Source: Nemopilema nomurai
Taxonomy: Eukaryota; Cnidaria; Scyphozoa; Rhizostomeae; Rhizostomatidae
Reading direction: 5' to 3'
DNA length: 64,000 bases
Assembly: GCA_003864495.1 (NCBI GenBank)
Contig: PEDN01001352.1
Coordinates: forward strand, 1,364,001 to 1,428,000
Part shown: one piece after another, positions 14,301-25,239 of the stretch
How positions within the stretch are numbered: position 1 is the stretch's first letter
Layout of the letters: each line of letters starts with the position of its first letter
Made by a program: the position numbers and the translations under genes
Notes under the pieces: model-generated
What the model saw: the letters and a program-made list of their open reading frames with translations, nothing else
The model's database searches: none
What the model was told of the DNA's origin: nothing

Positions 14301-17300
14301 GTGGTTCATACGCAAATTTTGTTTCAATAAATACTTCTTAATAAATTAGCGTTGAAGAGCATATACAAGCGAGTAGAAGCCAGCTAGTCAAAAGAAAGCT
14401 AGTCTCTAGCTAGGTAAGGCAAGAGAGAATATTAAACTTATGGAATGTCTTCACCGTACATGAAGTAGTGTTTGATTGTGTATTGTGTTAAATATTTTGC
14501 ATAATGTTCTATCGCATAGGAAGCGTGAAACATAAAGTTTGTCAAATGCTTGAATAAGCAACACGCTTTGGATTTCCCTTGAATGATAATTTCCCTAGAA
14601 CTCAGCAATATACACATAGTTAAAACCAACCGTTCGGTAAGCACCCAAGAAGACTATTTTGTTTGGCGAATCCCTGCATCGTTCCCATGCCTCTCCTAAA
14701 TATTATAAAAGTTTGGATAAATTGATGCACAGGAATAAATTGAGCAGAAGTCAAATTGTTGAATTGAAAATATATATATTTGAAAAAGGCGTCACTTAAT
14801 TTTTTCAAGACGAAGAGCATCTTCAGGTGAAGTTTCTTCCACGTAATGTTTCTTCCTTAATAATCTAAATAGACCCGTTCCTTTTCAAATTGTACTATGA
14901 AGTCAGCTTAGTTGCCCCGTTTTATTGATTTTAAAAGTGGGTCGAAGGATTGTCTACCACCACTCAGAAGAGTTTTGATTTCATCACCCACATCTAAGAT
15001 GGTGTATTATTTAATTGGGGGTGGGCAATGGGTTTTTTGTCGAAAGAATACTTGTACAGTCGTGATCTGTTAGCCATTGTGCATTATTTGTAAATTCTGA
15101 TTTTAACTGAAGGATTCTTTGGATCAATTTTTAAATCCACTCTACAGCAGGACAGCCCCGGTCACTCTTTGCAACAGCCCCCGTCTTTCTTGCGCACTAT
15201 TTCCTTCATAATTAGAAGTAATCAACTTCGAGTTGTGACAGAATATTATCTTGGCCTTAGGACAGTTGCCCTTCTCGATCGTATGGCATCGGAATGTTCC
15301 GACCCATCAATAGCGACAGAATGGAGTTCAAACGCAGGACCGAAAGTCTCATTTGCCAATATCCACATGTTTTCTAAAAGGCAGAAGCTTTGTTACAGGT
15401 AGATATGATTTTCAAAATGAGTGAGGCAGGTGACTATTCGATTTATCATTTTTCCTGACATAGTAGTGTCCCGCATATAAGAAACTTCTTTTTTAATTCC
15501 AGATCTTATGTGTTTCTTATAAAATGAGATATAAACTTACAATCAGAATCATGTTTCTTATATAAAAATCATATTTTTCTATAGATCATCTACTCATACG
15601 CAAGCTCAGTGATTCTGATAAAAATACCATATACTATTTTTATTTGTATTTGTCATTTTTTGGAAATCAAATATTCCAGAAAAGTGCTTTTTGCTCAGTT
15701 TGCATTCGAAATTCTTTTTCATTTGACCAATTTAGAATGATTAGTTTTTTGTTCTGTTTTACAAAGGATGAAGTTATATGAAATTTTTTTCAGATTTTTT
15801 AGAGAAACAAGATTTCTTCAGACCTTCGCCAGTTTCTTTGTTTCTTAAAATCATGTTTCTTATATGCTGGACACTACTGTATTGGGAATTTCAACGGCTA
15901 TGATTTTGTGGTCTTCCCTTTAAAGAGTATTATTTCACTGAGACAGTAACTGCAAAACAGCCTTGCTGAATTATCGAAGCTTTTACTGTGCTCGCTAGTT
16001 GCGACCCGACTAGTTCCCACCCCCTGCTCTTTGAAACTGGGTTAGCTTGATGTCGAATGATTTGTTTATATTATAAAGCGTTGTGAAGTGCTTTTAGCTA
16101 GGTAGTTTTCCAGGAGGTCTGAGCTGATAACCCGTTACACGAGATTCCAACGCAAATTATCATGTCTACTGTACAACGCGCATGCCTTTGGAATACGACG
16201 TAATGATCTTTAAAGTCTGTAGAAGTCGAAATTTATGTAAAGGTGCTGGTTTATAATTGTGCAATATTGCATATCCATCTCAGTATAGCGGTCAATGGTA
16301 CTGTTTAACATTCCAGTTTGTTTCATTTGCTGGACGAAAATCATTCAGGCTCATCGTTCCTACCTTCTTGACTGACGGGTCTTCATGTGTAAGTGCATAT
16401 TCAGAGGCTCGTCCCTACATTGAGTGCCACTGTATCAAGACGTTTATTATCGTGGCCTTGTTCTTAAATAACTGCCCGTTGCAGGACATCATTCCACTTG
16501 AAACTGGAAGTAGACAAATTTACAGTGATCAATATGAACGGATCAGTGGTACGATCAAACTGGGCTCTGGATGGTCTCGAGAGCTACATCAAAATGCAGG
16601 TACACCAGCGTAATTATTTACCACGTCCGAACCTAGTAAACATTCCCATTTTGTGTCCAGGTTTCATGTTTTCATGCTACTTGTGTTCTGGCGCATGTTG
16701 GGATTCACATGTTTTCATGGCAACGAGCCCAATGATTAGCATCATGTACCAAAGGTCTGTAAGAGTTGTCGTTGCTCAAGATCCAACCGAGGCAAATGTG
16801 TACCTGAAACGTTGATTGTAGTTGATGAGATAGCCAAAAAGTTCTTATATGTTAGACCTTTTTATTTACCCCAGCAGGTTTATCGTAGAAATTCTTGCAC
16901 CGTTTTCTGGAGGCACACGTCTTAATTAAGATTTGTCGCCTCAAATATTCAAGCATTTTCGATTAGATTTGCAAACCACTTAGCTTTGAAAGTTAAAAAA
17001 TAGAATAAATCTCAGCTAGCAAGGCATGCTTTTGTATCGGAAGGTAATAATGACTTTCTGTTATTCTTTGTTATTCTAATTATAATACCTAATTGTTGTT
17101 CTTTATAGATCATCCTCCACTTTGCACACGTTGCTCTTGGCGTCTTCGAAGACTTTGGGTGGATAGTTTTGCAGTACCCTAACAATATGTCCATGGGGGA
17201 ATCCGGACAACATCTCTTTATGAAAGCAAGGAGTCCGACAGATGAATGGTAACGCTGATTAATGCTTCGTATTGTTTAACAGTCTCTTTTTTCCACTGTA

Positions 17301-17778
17301 ACTGTGCATACTGCTCTAAGTGTTTTACGACTAACAGCGAACATGCAATAATCGAATGAGCTTCATGTCTTGCTGGTGAAAACTGCCTTAGTCAAGCTTG
17401 AAATAGCTTCGAAGATAATTGTGCAGCCCTTGTCAATTATTTGATGATGTCCGCTTCAAAATCCGAGGATGAACCTTGCTGTTTGCCGGTAACCGTTTTC
17501 TCTAGCTAGCCACCTTAATCTAAGCAATTTTCCATAGCTTCTTTTGAAGAGCTTGGACTTTTCCTTTCAGTGTAATCTCATTGTCAGTGAAAGAAGGGTG
17601 CATCTTTCAAACAAGAGTGCAGAAGTCGCTAAGCACACAAGAAGAGCCCTCGTTGAGCTTGCTGCTAGATGCTAAATGGACAAAGCTAGAAGGCAAAGAA
17701 GAAACAGTTAAATGGAACTCATTGCAAGGAAAGACTTTTGTGGAAAAGTTTTACGGTCTAGTGTCTACTCATTCATAG
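8389..17778 (+). CDS. MED17: Mediator of RNA polymerase II transcription subunit 17
   Basis: MED17 is the scaffold subunit of the Mediator head module, which bridges transcription factors and RNA polymerase II in the nucleus. Exons: 8389-8495, 9253-9426, 10364-10499, 10808-11006, 11721-11927, 12201-12298, 12832-12903, 13325-13399, 13620-13798, 14135-14194, 15148-15398, 16485-16599, 17109-17248, 17571-17778. The exons sum to about 674 codons, close to the roughly 650 of the human protein. Collinear family wording includes WPWESVRN in exon 2, LEPVSQNAEPPKQ in exon 3, ELSYKSAGSTFLHPG across exons 4-5, KLKQAQHNLFCKELF in exon 6 and the C-terminal KWNSLQGKTFVEK. All phases agree except exon 10 to exon 11, where phase 2 meets phase 0. 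A 16-base microexon at 14277-14292 would repair this but is weakly supported. The intron after exon 8 uses a GC donor. The start ATG is the only one that gives the family-length N-terminus. Confidence 0.93.
15461..15882. mobile_element. MITE with about 25-bp terminal inverted repeats, in a MED17 intron
   Basis: The left end reads TAGTAGTGTCCCGCATATAA followed by GAAAC. The right end (15855-15882) is its inverse with one mismatch, GTTTCTTATATGCTGGACAC then TACTGTA. The ~420-base interior is AT-rich and has no open frame, and further GTTTCTTATA / TATAAGAAAC motifs lie just inside the ends. TA at the borders suggests Tc1/mariner/pogo-type mobilisation. It lies in the intron between exons 11 and 12. 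A lone related end-like piece (CTTATATGCGGGAC) occurs near 9817-9833 in intron 2. Confidence 0.7.
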
Positions 17779-19049
17779 AAAGACATATTCCAGTCTTGTC
17801 AGTTTAAATGTCTCGTTTTTTTCTAAATGAGAATCAACATCGGGATGTATTGTGTCGGTACGGGCATCCGAAAATGTTTGTAATAGTATTAAAAACGATG
17901 GTGTATCATTTCGTGTAAACATTTATTTAATTCATCTTCTTTTTCCTCACTCTGTGAAAGGGATATTGCTAGTCTTTATTGGCATTGCTAATCTCCTTGT
18001 TGCAACTGTTGCTTTTCATATGATTCTAAAGACCCCGAAGAGAGCCGACTCCATCTTCCACTGGCCATTCGAAAGAAACGTTTGCTTAGGGGTTCCGAAA
18101 TAACGGCTAATTTTGGACCCCCTCTACTTCTTTGAGATACCACCTAACGGTTCCTTTTAAGTAGAACTTTTGGAATTCGATCCTTGGTTCTTTGCAGCAT
18201 TCGTTAGATCCCATGTGCTCCCGTTAGTTCCCCACAACAAAGATTCTGCTTAAGGAGGCCCAGATCTTTTGCACTCGTTGCTTGTTTCACATTTTTGGGT
18301 AGGGGAAGCTATTCAGTGTATTATTATGTTTGTTGTGCTGGCGTGTTGGAACTGTTGTAATTAGCGTCATATCAGTACTTCGAGAAGGATGCTAGGAAGG
18401 AGCATATCGGAGCGGTAACTTGCCCCAGGCTCCCAGTTTGCCATGTTGAATGGGCACAAAGGTGCATATTCTCCAGTGCTTTCACAGAGTGCCACGTAGA
18501 TTTCCTGCAAGATTGTTACCACATTACGAGCTTTTCGTTGCCATGCAGTATTGCTGTTAAAGGATTAATCAATTTGGCAAATCTGCTTTATTTCAAATTA
18601 TTATCCAAATTGCTGAAAATAAATAAATGTCCATATCAAACCTTGATTGCCTGACACTTGACCTGCTGTTATAAAAACGAAGCATTTCAGTTAAGACATT
18701 AAATTGTTTGAAATTTCCACTTTGACGGCTGGAGTGCCCTCATTAGGAAATATTTCGGTGTATTAGGAATGTTCCATACTTTTGTGAGTTTTTGGGATCC
18801 TCGAATGTAAACTCGACCAAGTATGATGTCAACAAAAAAGCTTCTGAAATAAATGAGCATCATTTATCATAATGACTCATCATAATGTATAATGAATTTT
18901 TATATTCCCTCGATCTCGGATCTCGTTTTGGAAATTTGAAAACGAGGTTGTGAGATGTCACGACATTTAACGAAACTGAAGGAGCCAAGGATAGAGAGCT
19001 ACTAATTTTGGAGGGGGGCCTGAACGTTGGCGGCGAAGAAGCATTTAAA
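17779..19049. other. Spacer between MED17 and the PDZ gene
   Basis: It contains the MED17 3' UTR and, presumably, the promoter of the next gene. The only AATAAA I see is within GAAAATAAATAAATG near 18615-18627, about 840 bases after the stop. This would make a long 3' UTR, or the true poly(A) signal is a variant. No exon is recognised. Confidence 0.4.
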
Positions 19050-22000
19050 ATGAGCGTTGAAGAGGTACAGGTATGTCAGAGGCAGGATTCAATTTTCAAA
19101 GTTGGAAGGGTTAGTTGAGTTGTTTACTCAAAATGGAATTAGGCCGTGCGTCTTTCCGCTGACTGTTCAACTTTGATTATTTAAGCTCCCCTTTTGTCTT
19201 TGATCAAATTGAGTAAAGAAAGGCAATAATCTCAGAACCAGAAAATCTCAAGTTTAGACCTTGCCTTAAACATTTTACTAGGCGTAATTCAATAAACTTT
19301 TCGTATTTATTTTAACAAATACCGTCCATGTTAATTTCCAAGAAATGGGCAACAATCCGACCGTGCGGCATGCGATTTGGCTGCTTTGAAAGGGTGGTGT
19401 AATGAAGCTTCCCATTTCTTAAATTGTTCTTACTTTTGCTACTTTTAAAGCTTGTGCTCTTCTAAGCTTCTTTCATTTTTGCAGTAGCAGGGTTGAGTCT
19501 CTTGTGAGCAGTTTATGTTTCGATATTAGGATGTAGGGTAGTGGCCCTTCTTCCGCAGGAATCCAACAACCCCATTTTCTTTGAAACATATTGATAAAAT
19601 AAAGCTTTCCATAGATACACAAGGCATGGCCAGTATTAAATTGTTTTCTAGCCTTCATCATTCTTCCCCCACACATTCATCATTCAAAGGAAAAGATTTT
19701 ACAATGAAGAATCCTCTCCCCTATACTCACACTCTTCTAGGAATGGTCTTCAATCTTATTATAGGGGCAATCATTGTTCAGTACCTAAGTTTTAATTTTC
19801 TGTTGCATGCAGAGAACAAATCTTGAAAACACCCCATCTAATATCGCAACCAAGAACTCAACCCATGCCAGGGTAACCAGGCTGCGGAATGACTTTGTTA
19901 ATGTGAGGTGCTCTCTGCTTTAAGGCTATCTGTTAAATAAATAACTACGTCATGACCCTTTTTGAGACATGTGTGAGGTAATCAAGAGAGCAATTACCTT
20001 GCTCTCTGTGGAACCATAGAATAGAGAGCAGAAGGGCATTCCTCACAAAGCACAAGGAGAGAATTCCACCTTGTTGTTCTGAGGTAGCAACTGTTTAAAA
20101 TTTTAAAGGTCATGTTTTTAATTTTGCAAGTAAAAAAGAGCACTCAGATTCTTGAGAAATAGGTAATCATTGATTGCCATGATTACCCCTAAAGCTGCCT
20201 CTGCATAGCATTTTTATATATTTCATTACATACAAAACAGCAAGAAAATTATCAAATAGCTTTTTCTAGAGCTTCAAATAAATGTATATAGGTCATTAGA
20301 CTTCAGTAGAAAATACATGTTTTTTAAATCTAATATGTTTTTTGGGTGTGCGGATTCAGCAAATGGTTGTTGCTGTTAAAATGTTGCATTTATTAGAGTT
20401 TGCTAACTGTGTCTTCAACAAATAGTTGAGTGCAGGCTACCTAATCCACATTTGTACACATATATATTTGTACATGCAGTTTTTATGTCTTTCTTTTATT
20501 TCTTTGGTCTGCCTATATATGAAGGTTTAGCAAGCATTCCTTGCAGTACAGGAGAGTTCTTAAGACAAAAGATTTGCTCATATCAGCTGAACTTGAAGGT
20601 TATTAGTGCATAGAACATCCAATATATATCAAAAGCATTTGCAACAATCTATAAGGCAAAGTGATGGTCGTGAAAGATTAAGCCTGACTTTGAAGGACAC
20701 TCTTTCAAATGGATGTCAACCACACAACGGTGAGGGCAACTTGATCAAATGCTGCCCCTTACTCACATGCCAGGAAGCAGCTTAAGCCTGCAAAGGCATT
20801 CTTTTGTAAAACAACATTCCATATCTAATAATGTTGTACAATATTCTTATTTTTGCAGCCATCAGATGTAGAGGAGAGCGATATAGAAAACTTCTTGAAT
20901 GGGCATCAGATCTGTGTAGAGCTGTCAAGAGGAGGTATATTTCTACTTCATCATTTTTACAAAATATTTTAGCCTTATCTTTTTAGGGAACTCAGTTTGG
21001 GAGCAAAAACTCAGTTTCTAACACATTGAGTTGATTACCTATTAGAGGTCTCTATTTTGGCCTCTTTTTGTAATTAATAGCTATGAGAATGTTTACTTAA
21101 AGTCCGTCGGTCAAAAAATAACAGTCAAATTTGCATGCTCACGTAATTTATTTTTATATTTATCTTTTGCAGCTGACGGTTTTGGCTTAACATTAGAAGG
21201 TGGAATTGACAGGCCTTTATACGAAAAAGATGATGGCATTTTCATTACAAATATACGGCAAGGATCAAATGCTGATAAACTTAAATGTCTGGAAGAAGGA
21301 GATAAAGTACTTGAGGTATTTGAAATATTGTGAAAAACACATTTTGTTTTCAACTTGTGGTGCCGCTATTGTTATTATCACAATAAAGGCTGTTTTGCAA
21401 TTTTTTTAAATGGTGCAATATGTTTGGGGAGACCTCTTGTAATCATGCTGAATGCAAGTTTGCACATTGTAATAGAATATTGTTGAAAAAGTTAGCATGC
21501 TGTTGGATTATTCTGCCTTGCAATAATTCCCACAGCTTTTCTAAGCATCAAATTATGAAATAATTTTCAAAGAAAATGAGGACAGAAGCACAGATTGTTG
21601 TCAGATTTATTGTTAAACATTCTCAGAAACTGGATGCAATAAAGTAGAGCCTTTGTCATCTTTGACAGCAAATGTTTTGCTTTTTCTATTTTTGACTTAC
21701 AACTGTTTGCTGTGCATTACGCATAAAACTTTTCACCTATCCCATTAATTGGCACATATATATGCATATGGTTACTGCAAGAATTACAAATGTGAGCAGA
21801 ACTGCATAACTTGTTGATGCTACAGACCTATTGTCTTTGCAGGTAAATAGCAAAAGCTTGGAGAAGATGAAACACGAAGATGTAGTTCAACTTTTTAGAT
21901 CAGCAAATAAAGTTAGATTAGTAATACACAAACACATTGGGTGCATTCTGACTGTGAGTCACCAACATTTCTTTTTCTTAAAATTACTTTTGTTGCAAAG

Positions 22001-22665
22001 CAAGTTTCCCCTCTTGAAGAATTTGTAGCTTCCATTTACTCCCGATCTCCTAATTGTTGGGGGGTCTATTAAGAAGTGTAGAGTTGCCATTTTGCAACCC
22101 AAAAATGGTCATAATTGATTGAAATCCTTAGATTTTCCGAAATCTGTTACTAAGAAAATGGGTGGGGGGATGACTTTTTGCATGAAACACATAATTAGGG
22201 GACTGTTAATAAATTGAAATGGGTATGCAAAGTTTCTGCAGTTTCCACCACCCCAACCCCTTCCCTATGGTTAGCAACTTGAGGGTAGGAGATAAAAACA
22301 CAACAATGTGGTTGGATTTTTGTCTGTCGGTTGGATTGCAAATTTTTTTCCAAGGGATGTAGTTGGAAAAGGGGTTGTGAGAAAGTGGGCCAAGTAGAGT
22401 TTTCATGGCTAAATTGACGATTTGGGGCTCTACGAGTGCCAAATGTTTTGCAATTGGCCTAAAAATGTTATTTGCATATTTTGGTTCTGAACTCTTTTTT
22501 GTTATCTGCCAGGCTTCTGAGCTGTCACAAATTCGCGACCACATGGACTCTCCATCAGAGGACACAAGAGACTTGAAAGATTTTTCGCCCGTCGGCTTTG
22601 TTGTTGGTATCGCTATCGGATGCTTTGTCGTTTTTGCCGCGAGGAGGTACTTTTTAAACCGATAA
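19050..22665 (+). CDS. SYNJ2BP: Tail-anchored PDZ-domain protein, synaptojanin-2-binding protein (OMP25)-like
   Basis: Family members sit in the mitochondrial outer membrane (or ER) with one cytosolic PDZ domain that binds C-terminal peptides of partners such as synaptojanin-2. Exons: 19050-19070, 19813-19902, 20859-20934, 21173-21315, 21843-21953, 22513-22665, all in matching phase, giving about 197 residues. The PDZ domain runs from GHQICVELSRG through the carboxylate-binding loop FGLTLEGG, then DGIFITNIRQGS, LEEGDKVLEVN and DVVQLFRSA. The C-terminus is a roughly 20-residue hydrophobic segment starting at PVGFVVGIAIGCF, followed by a short basic tail RRYFLNR, the classic tail-anchor layout. 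The human protein has about 145 residues; the extra length is mainly exons 1-2. Exon 2 (30 codons, R/N/T-rich) is supported only by phase and splice sites, so it is the least certain part. Another tail-anchored PDZ protein remains possible. Confidence 0.75.
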
Positions 22666-23032
22666 GAATTGCGATCATTTAATTGCCAACATGTTATCAT
22701 CTTAAGCTACATGCCACGCGGCTTTTTGAAGTCATTGGATGCTTTTAGCGGCGACACAAGCAGCCAAGTAAAGGATCCGAGTACAGGATTAAAAATTAAT
22801 TGGGATTCATCTGACTTAAGTGTTTGAGTGGATGATTGACCCAAAAATTAGCGGAAATTGATGTTCTTAAATAGACAGTTTCGGCTCTTGTCACAGCCAA
22901 ATTTGACTTAATTACACACACTGTTGGGGCACACACATGATTTTAAGAGATTTTTCGTCTTGTATAGCATTTATTTATGCATTTCAAGAGCAATGCTGTT
23001 CAGAAGCGTGCCTCGCCATTTCCAACGCATCA

Positions 23033-23076
23033 TTGTCAGTTCGTTCTAGTAATCTTTGTCAGTTCGTTCTAGTAAT
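23033..23076. repeat. 23-bp tandem duplication downstream of the PDZ gene
   Basis: TTGTCAGTTCGTTCTAGTAA occurs twice, starting at 23033 and 23056, in a likely 3' UTR. Confidence 0.8.
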
Positions 23077-23127
23077 GCAATCTTGTAATCGTTACAGTGA
23101 TTTGATGATTCGACTATTTTTATAATT

Positions 23128-23133
23128 AATAAA
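23128..23133 (+). promoter_or_regulatory. Likely poly(A) signal of the PDZ gene
   Basis: AATAAA lies about 460 bases after the stop codon at 22665 and is followed by T/G-rich sequence. It is the first canonical hexamer downstream. Confidence 0.45.
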
Positions 23134-25239
23134 TCTTGTAATGTTTGGTACATAGGTTGATAGTCTCGGTGAATTTTGTGATATATATGTAGATCATTGT
23201 GCTTGTAGTAATTGTCTGTCAGTCGTTTCACTTGATCTGTTTGAAAAATTTTCAAAGCCATACAGCTATTCCGATATTCATAGCACAGATCTTATCTCTG
23301 TCCTATTGTTACTTCCTATTCCAGCTACTGTAACTACAATTCTTGCCAACAGACTCGAACACTAAACAGGTTCTGTTTATTATTGATTTGTGTTCTTATT
23401 CCCTTATTCCCTTTATCACCTTATTCCCGACAAACTAAAGGCAGGGCCAAAGAGAACATATGTAGGTAGCTTGTATTTGTCCCGGTATACGAATATCAGA
23501 GCTGTTCGTCGAGCATTCAGCTATTGTGACCTTTCCTTTATTTGAATGAACTTTATCAAAACACACAAACGTTGATTTAGGCCTAAAGCATTAGGGCGGT
23601 GGATCTGGAACAAAATGGGCACGTTTCTACTATAGGCTTAAACAGCTATGTGCGGCAAAGAAAGCGGGAAAGAGGAGACAGAACAAAAAGAGCCTTTTTA
23701 AAAATCCCTTCGAAAGTCACGTCCAGGCTCGAGATAAAATGAAAAATAATAAGCATGCACTTCTTGGCGTTCGTCAAAATTCAACGAGAACATGATACCT
23801 ATCGGTGATTAAAGCTTACCCGTGTAACTGTACTACTCTTTTTTCACGCAGCGTGGCCCCCGGACAGTTAGGTAGGTCAAATGTTAAACAGCCCTAACGT
23901 CAACCGAACGAATTAAGGACAGACCACACAATTGGTGGCACCATTCATAGTTGAGGCGCAGAATAGAAGGGTCCTTTTTCAGTACTGAAGAGTCCAGCGG
24001 TGCTAGGGTCCGGTTTTTCCAGGATGCCTGTGTCAGTTACTGCTCTTGGCTACCGACGAACTTTCGTGCCTGTGCAGCAACCTTGTTACGTTGGCGCAAA
24101 AGCACTCCAATGCCATTTTTCAGATTTTGTGACAGGGTCACCCTGCAGCACAGCCATGTAACTTTATTATATCAACAGCAGCATAGCGGAATAACTTTTT
24201 GATTGGCTGAAGCGCTACCATTTTGAATTTATGCAAATTGTCTTCTTGCTATTGAAATCAATGGGAAGACGCGCAAGTTCCTTTAAAGTGCCGAGACACG
24301 TCAAATACATCAACCAAAGCAATGGGTGCGCTTGAATACCTCGCCTGCAAGTAAGAAAATTGATCTTTCATGAGCATACATGCAATAAACTAATAATGAA
24401 TGGCTTATACAGTGAATGTTCGCTCGGTGCTAATGCCAAAGTATTTACTGTCAGTCCTGGTCACTTTGACAAATACAACAGTTCTTCTTTTTGAAGTAGA
24501 TCCACTGGTGTCCGAATTGGTTCCAGACGCCAAATAGTCCACCAGCCGGATCATCTAGCTTCAAGAATGTAGCATTGCCTGAGAGTTCTTTATCAGCTAG
24601 AAGCAAAAATAATGCCACCGCATCTCCTTGACCCAGACGAGTCTAACTCATCCTTGACCCAGATGACAAGGGTAGCACCGGTCAGAATTGGCATTGTAAC
24701 GTTGACAAAAGAAGAAGTTGCAAGAAACGAACAGAGGATCAGTTTTTTGGGGAGTTTCACTCTCCAAACAAATCTCCACATGAAATGTTTTTAACAGACA
24801 TTCAAATTTTGGCTGGAGCAGTTGGAAATATGACGTTATGGGTTCTTTTTCAGACTTGGACAGAAAATCTCTCGCCTTACGTAAGGCGTGAATTATTGAG
24901 CATTGTTCTTTTTAGCTTGAATGCTCCCTGTCCCGGGCCTTTAAGGTAGTCTTTTATTTAAAACAAGCGATTTAGAGAGAGAAGTCTGTTTATTTTTGGT
25001 AACCCGTATTTTGACAGTTCATATTTAGAAAGCCAAAAATTTTAATTATTCAGTTTCCTTTATAAACAATGACCTCAGTTTGCAAGTGTGCCTGCTTGTG
25101 GCCTGTTTTGTTTTTCTCAAACATTGGACAGGCTTATTTGTGTATATTTTTATAGAATCTTTAACAATAGACACAGGTACATTTTATGTCGATACGAGTC
25201 TTGTCAGAGCATTTGCCGCTTATCTGTACGACAGCCGTG

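Larger units (their letters stand above)
22666..25239. other. Spacer between the PDZ gene and the skeletal-matrix-like gene
   Basis: It holds the PDZ gene 3' UTR, the 23-bp duplication and a 16-base perfect palindrome at 24873-24888. A 5' exon of the next gene, with a better signal peptide or 5' UTR, could lie in the last kilobase, but I could not identify one. No other gene is recognised. Confidence 0.4.

Noticed and set aside
22206..22700. 164-codon minus-strand frame
   Set aside because: Lies antisense to the last PDZ-gene exon and its intron; no family wording and no splice support.
24480..24781. Adjoining open minus-strand frames with a hydrophobic stretch
   Set aside because: Considered as a membrane-protein exon, but the frames are interrupted, the splice sites are poor and no family is recognised.
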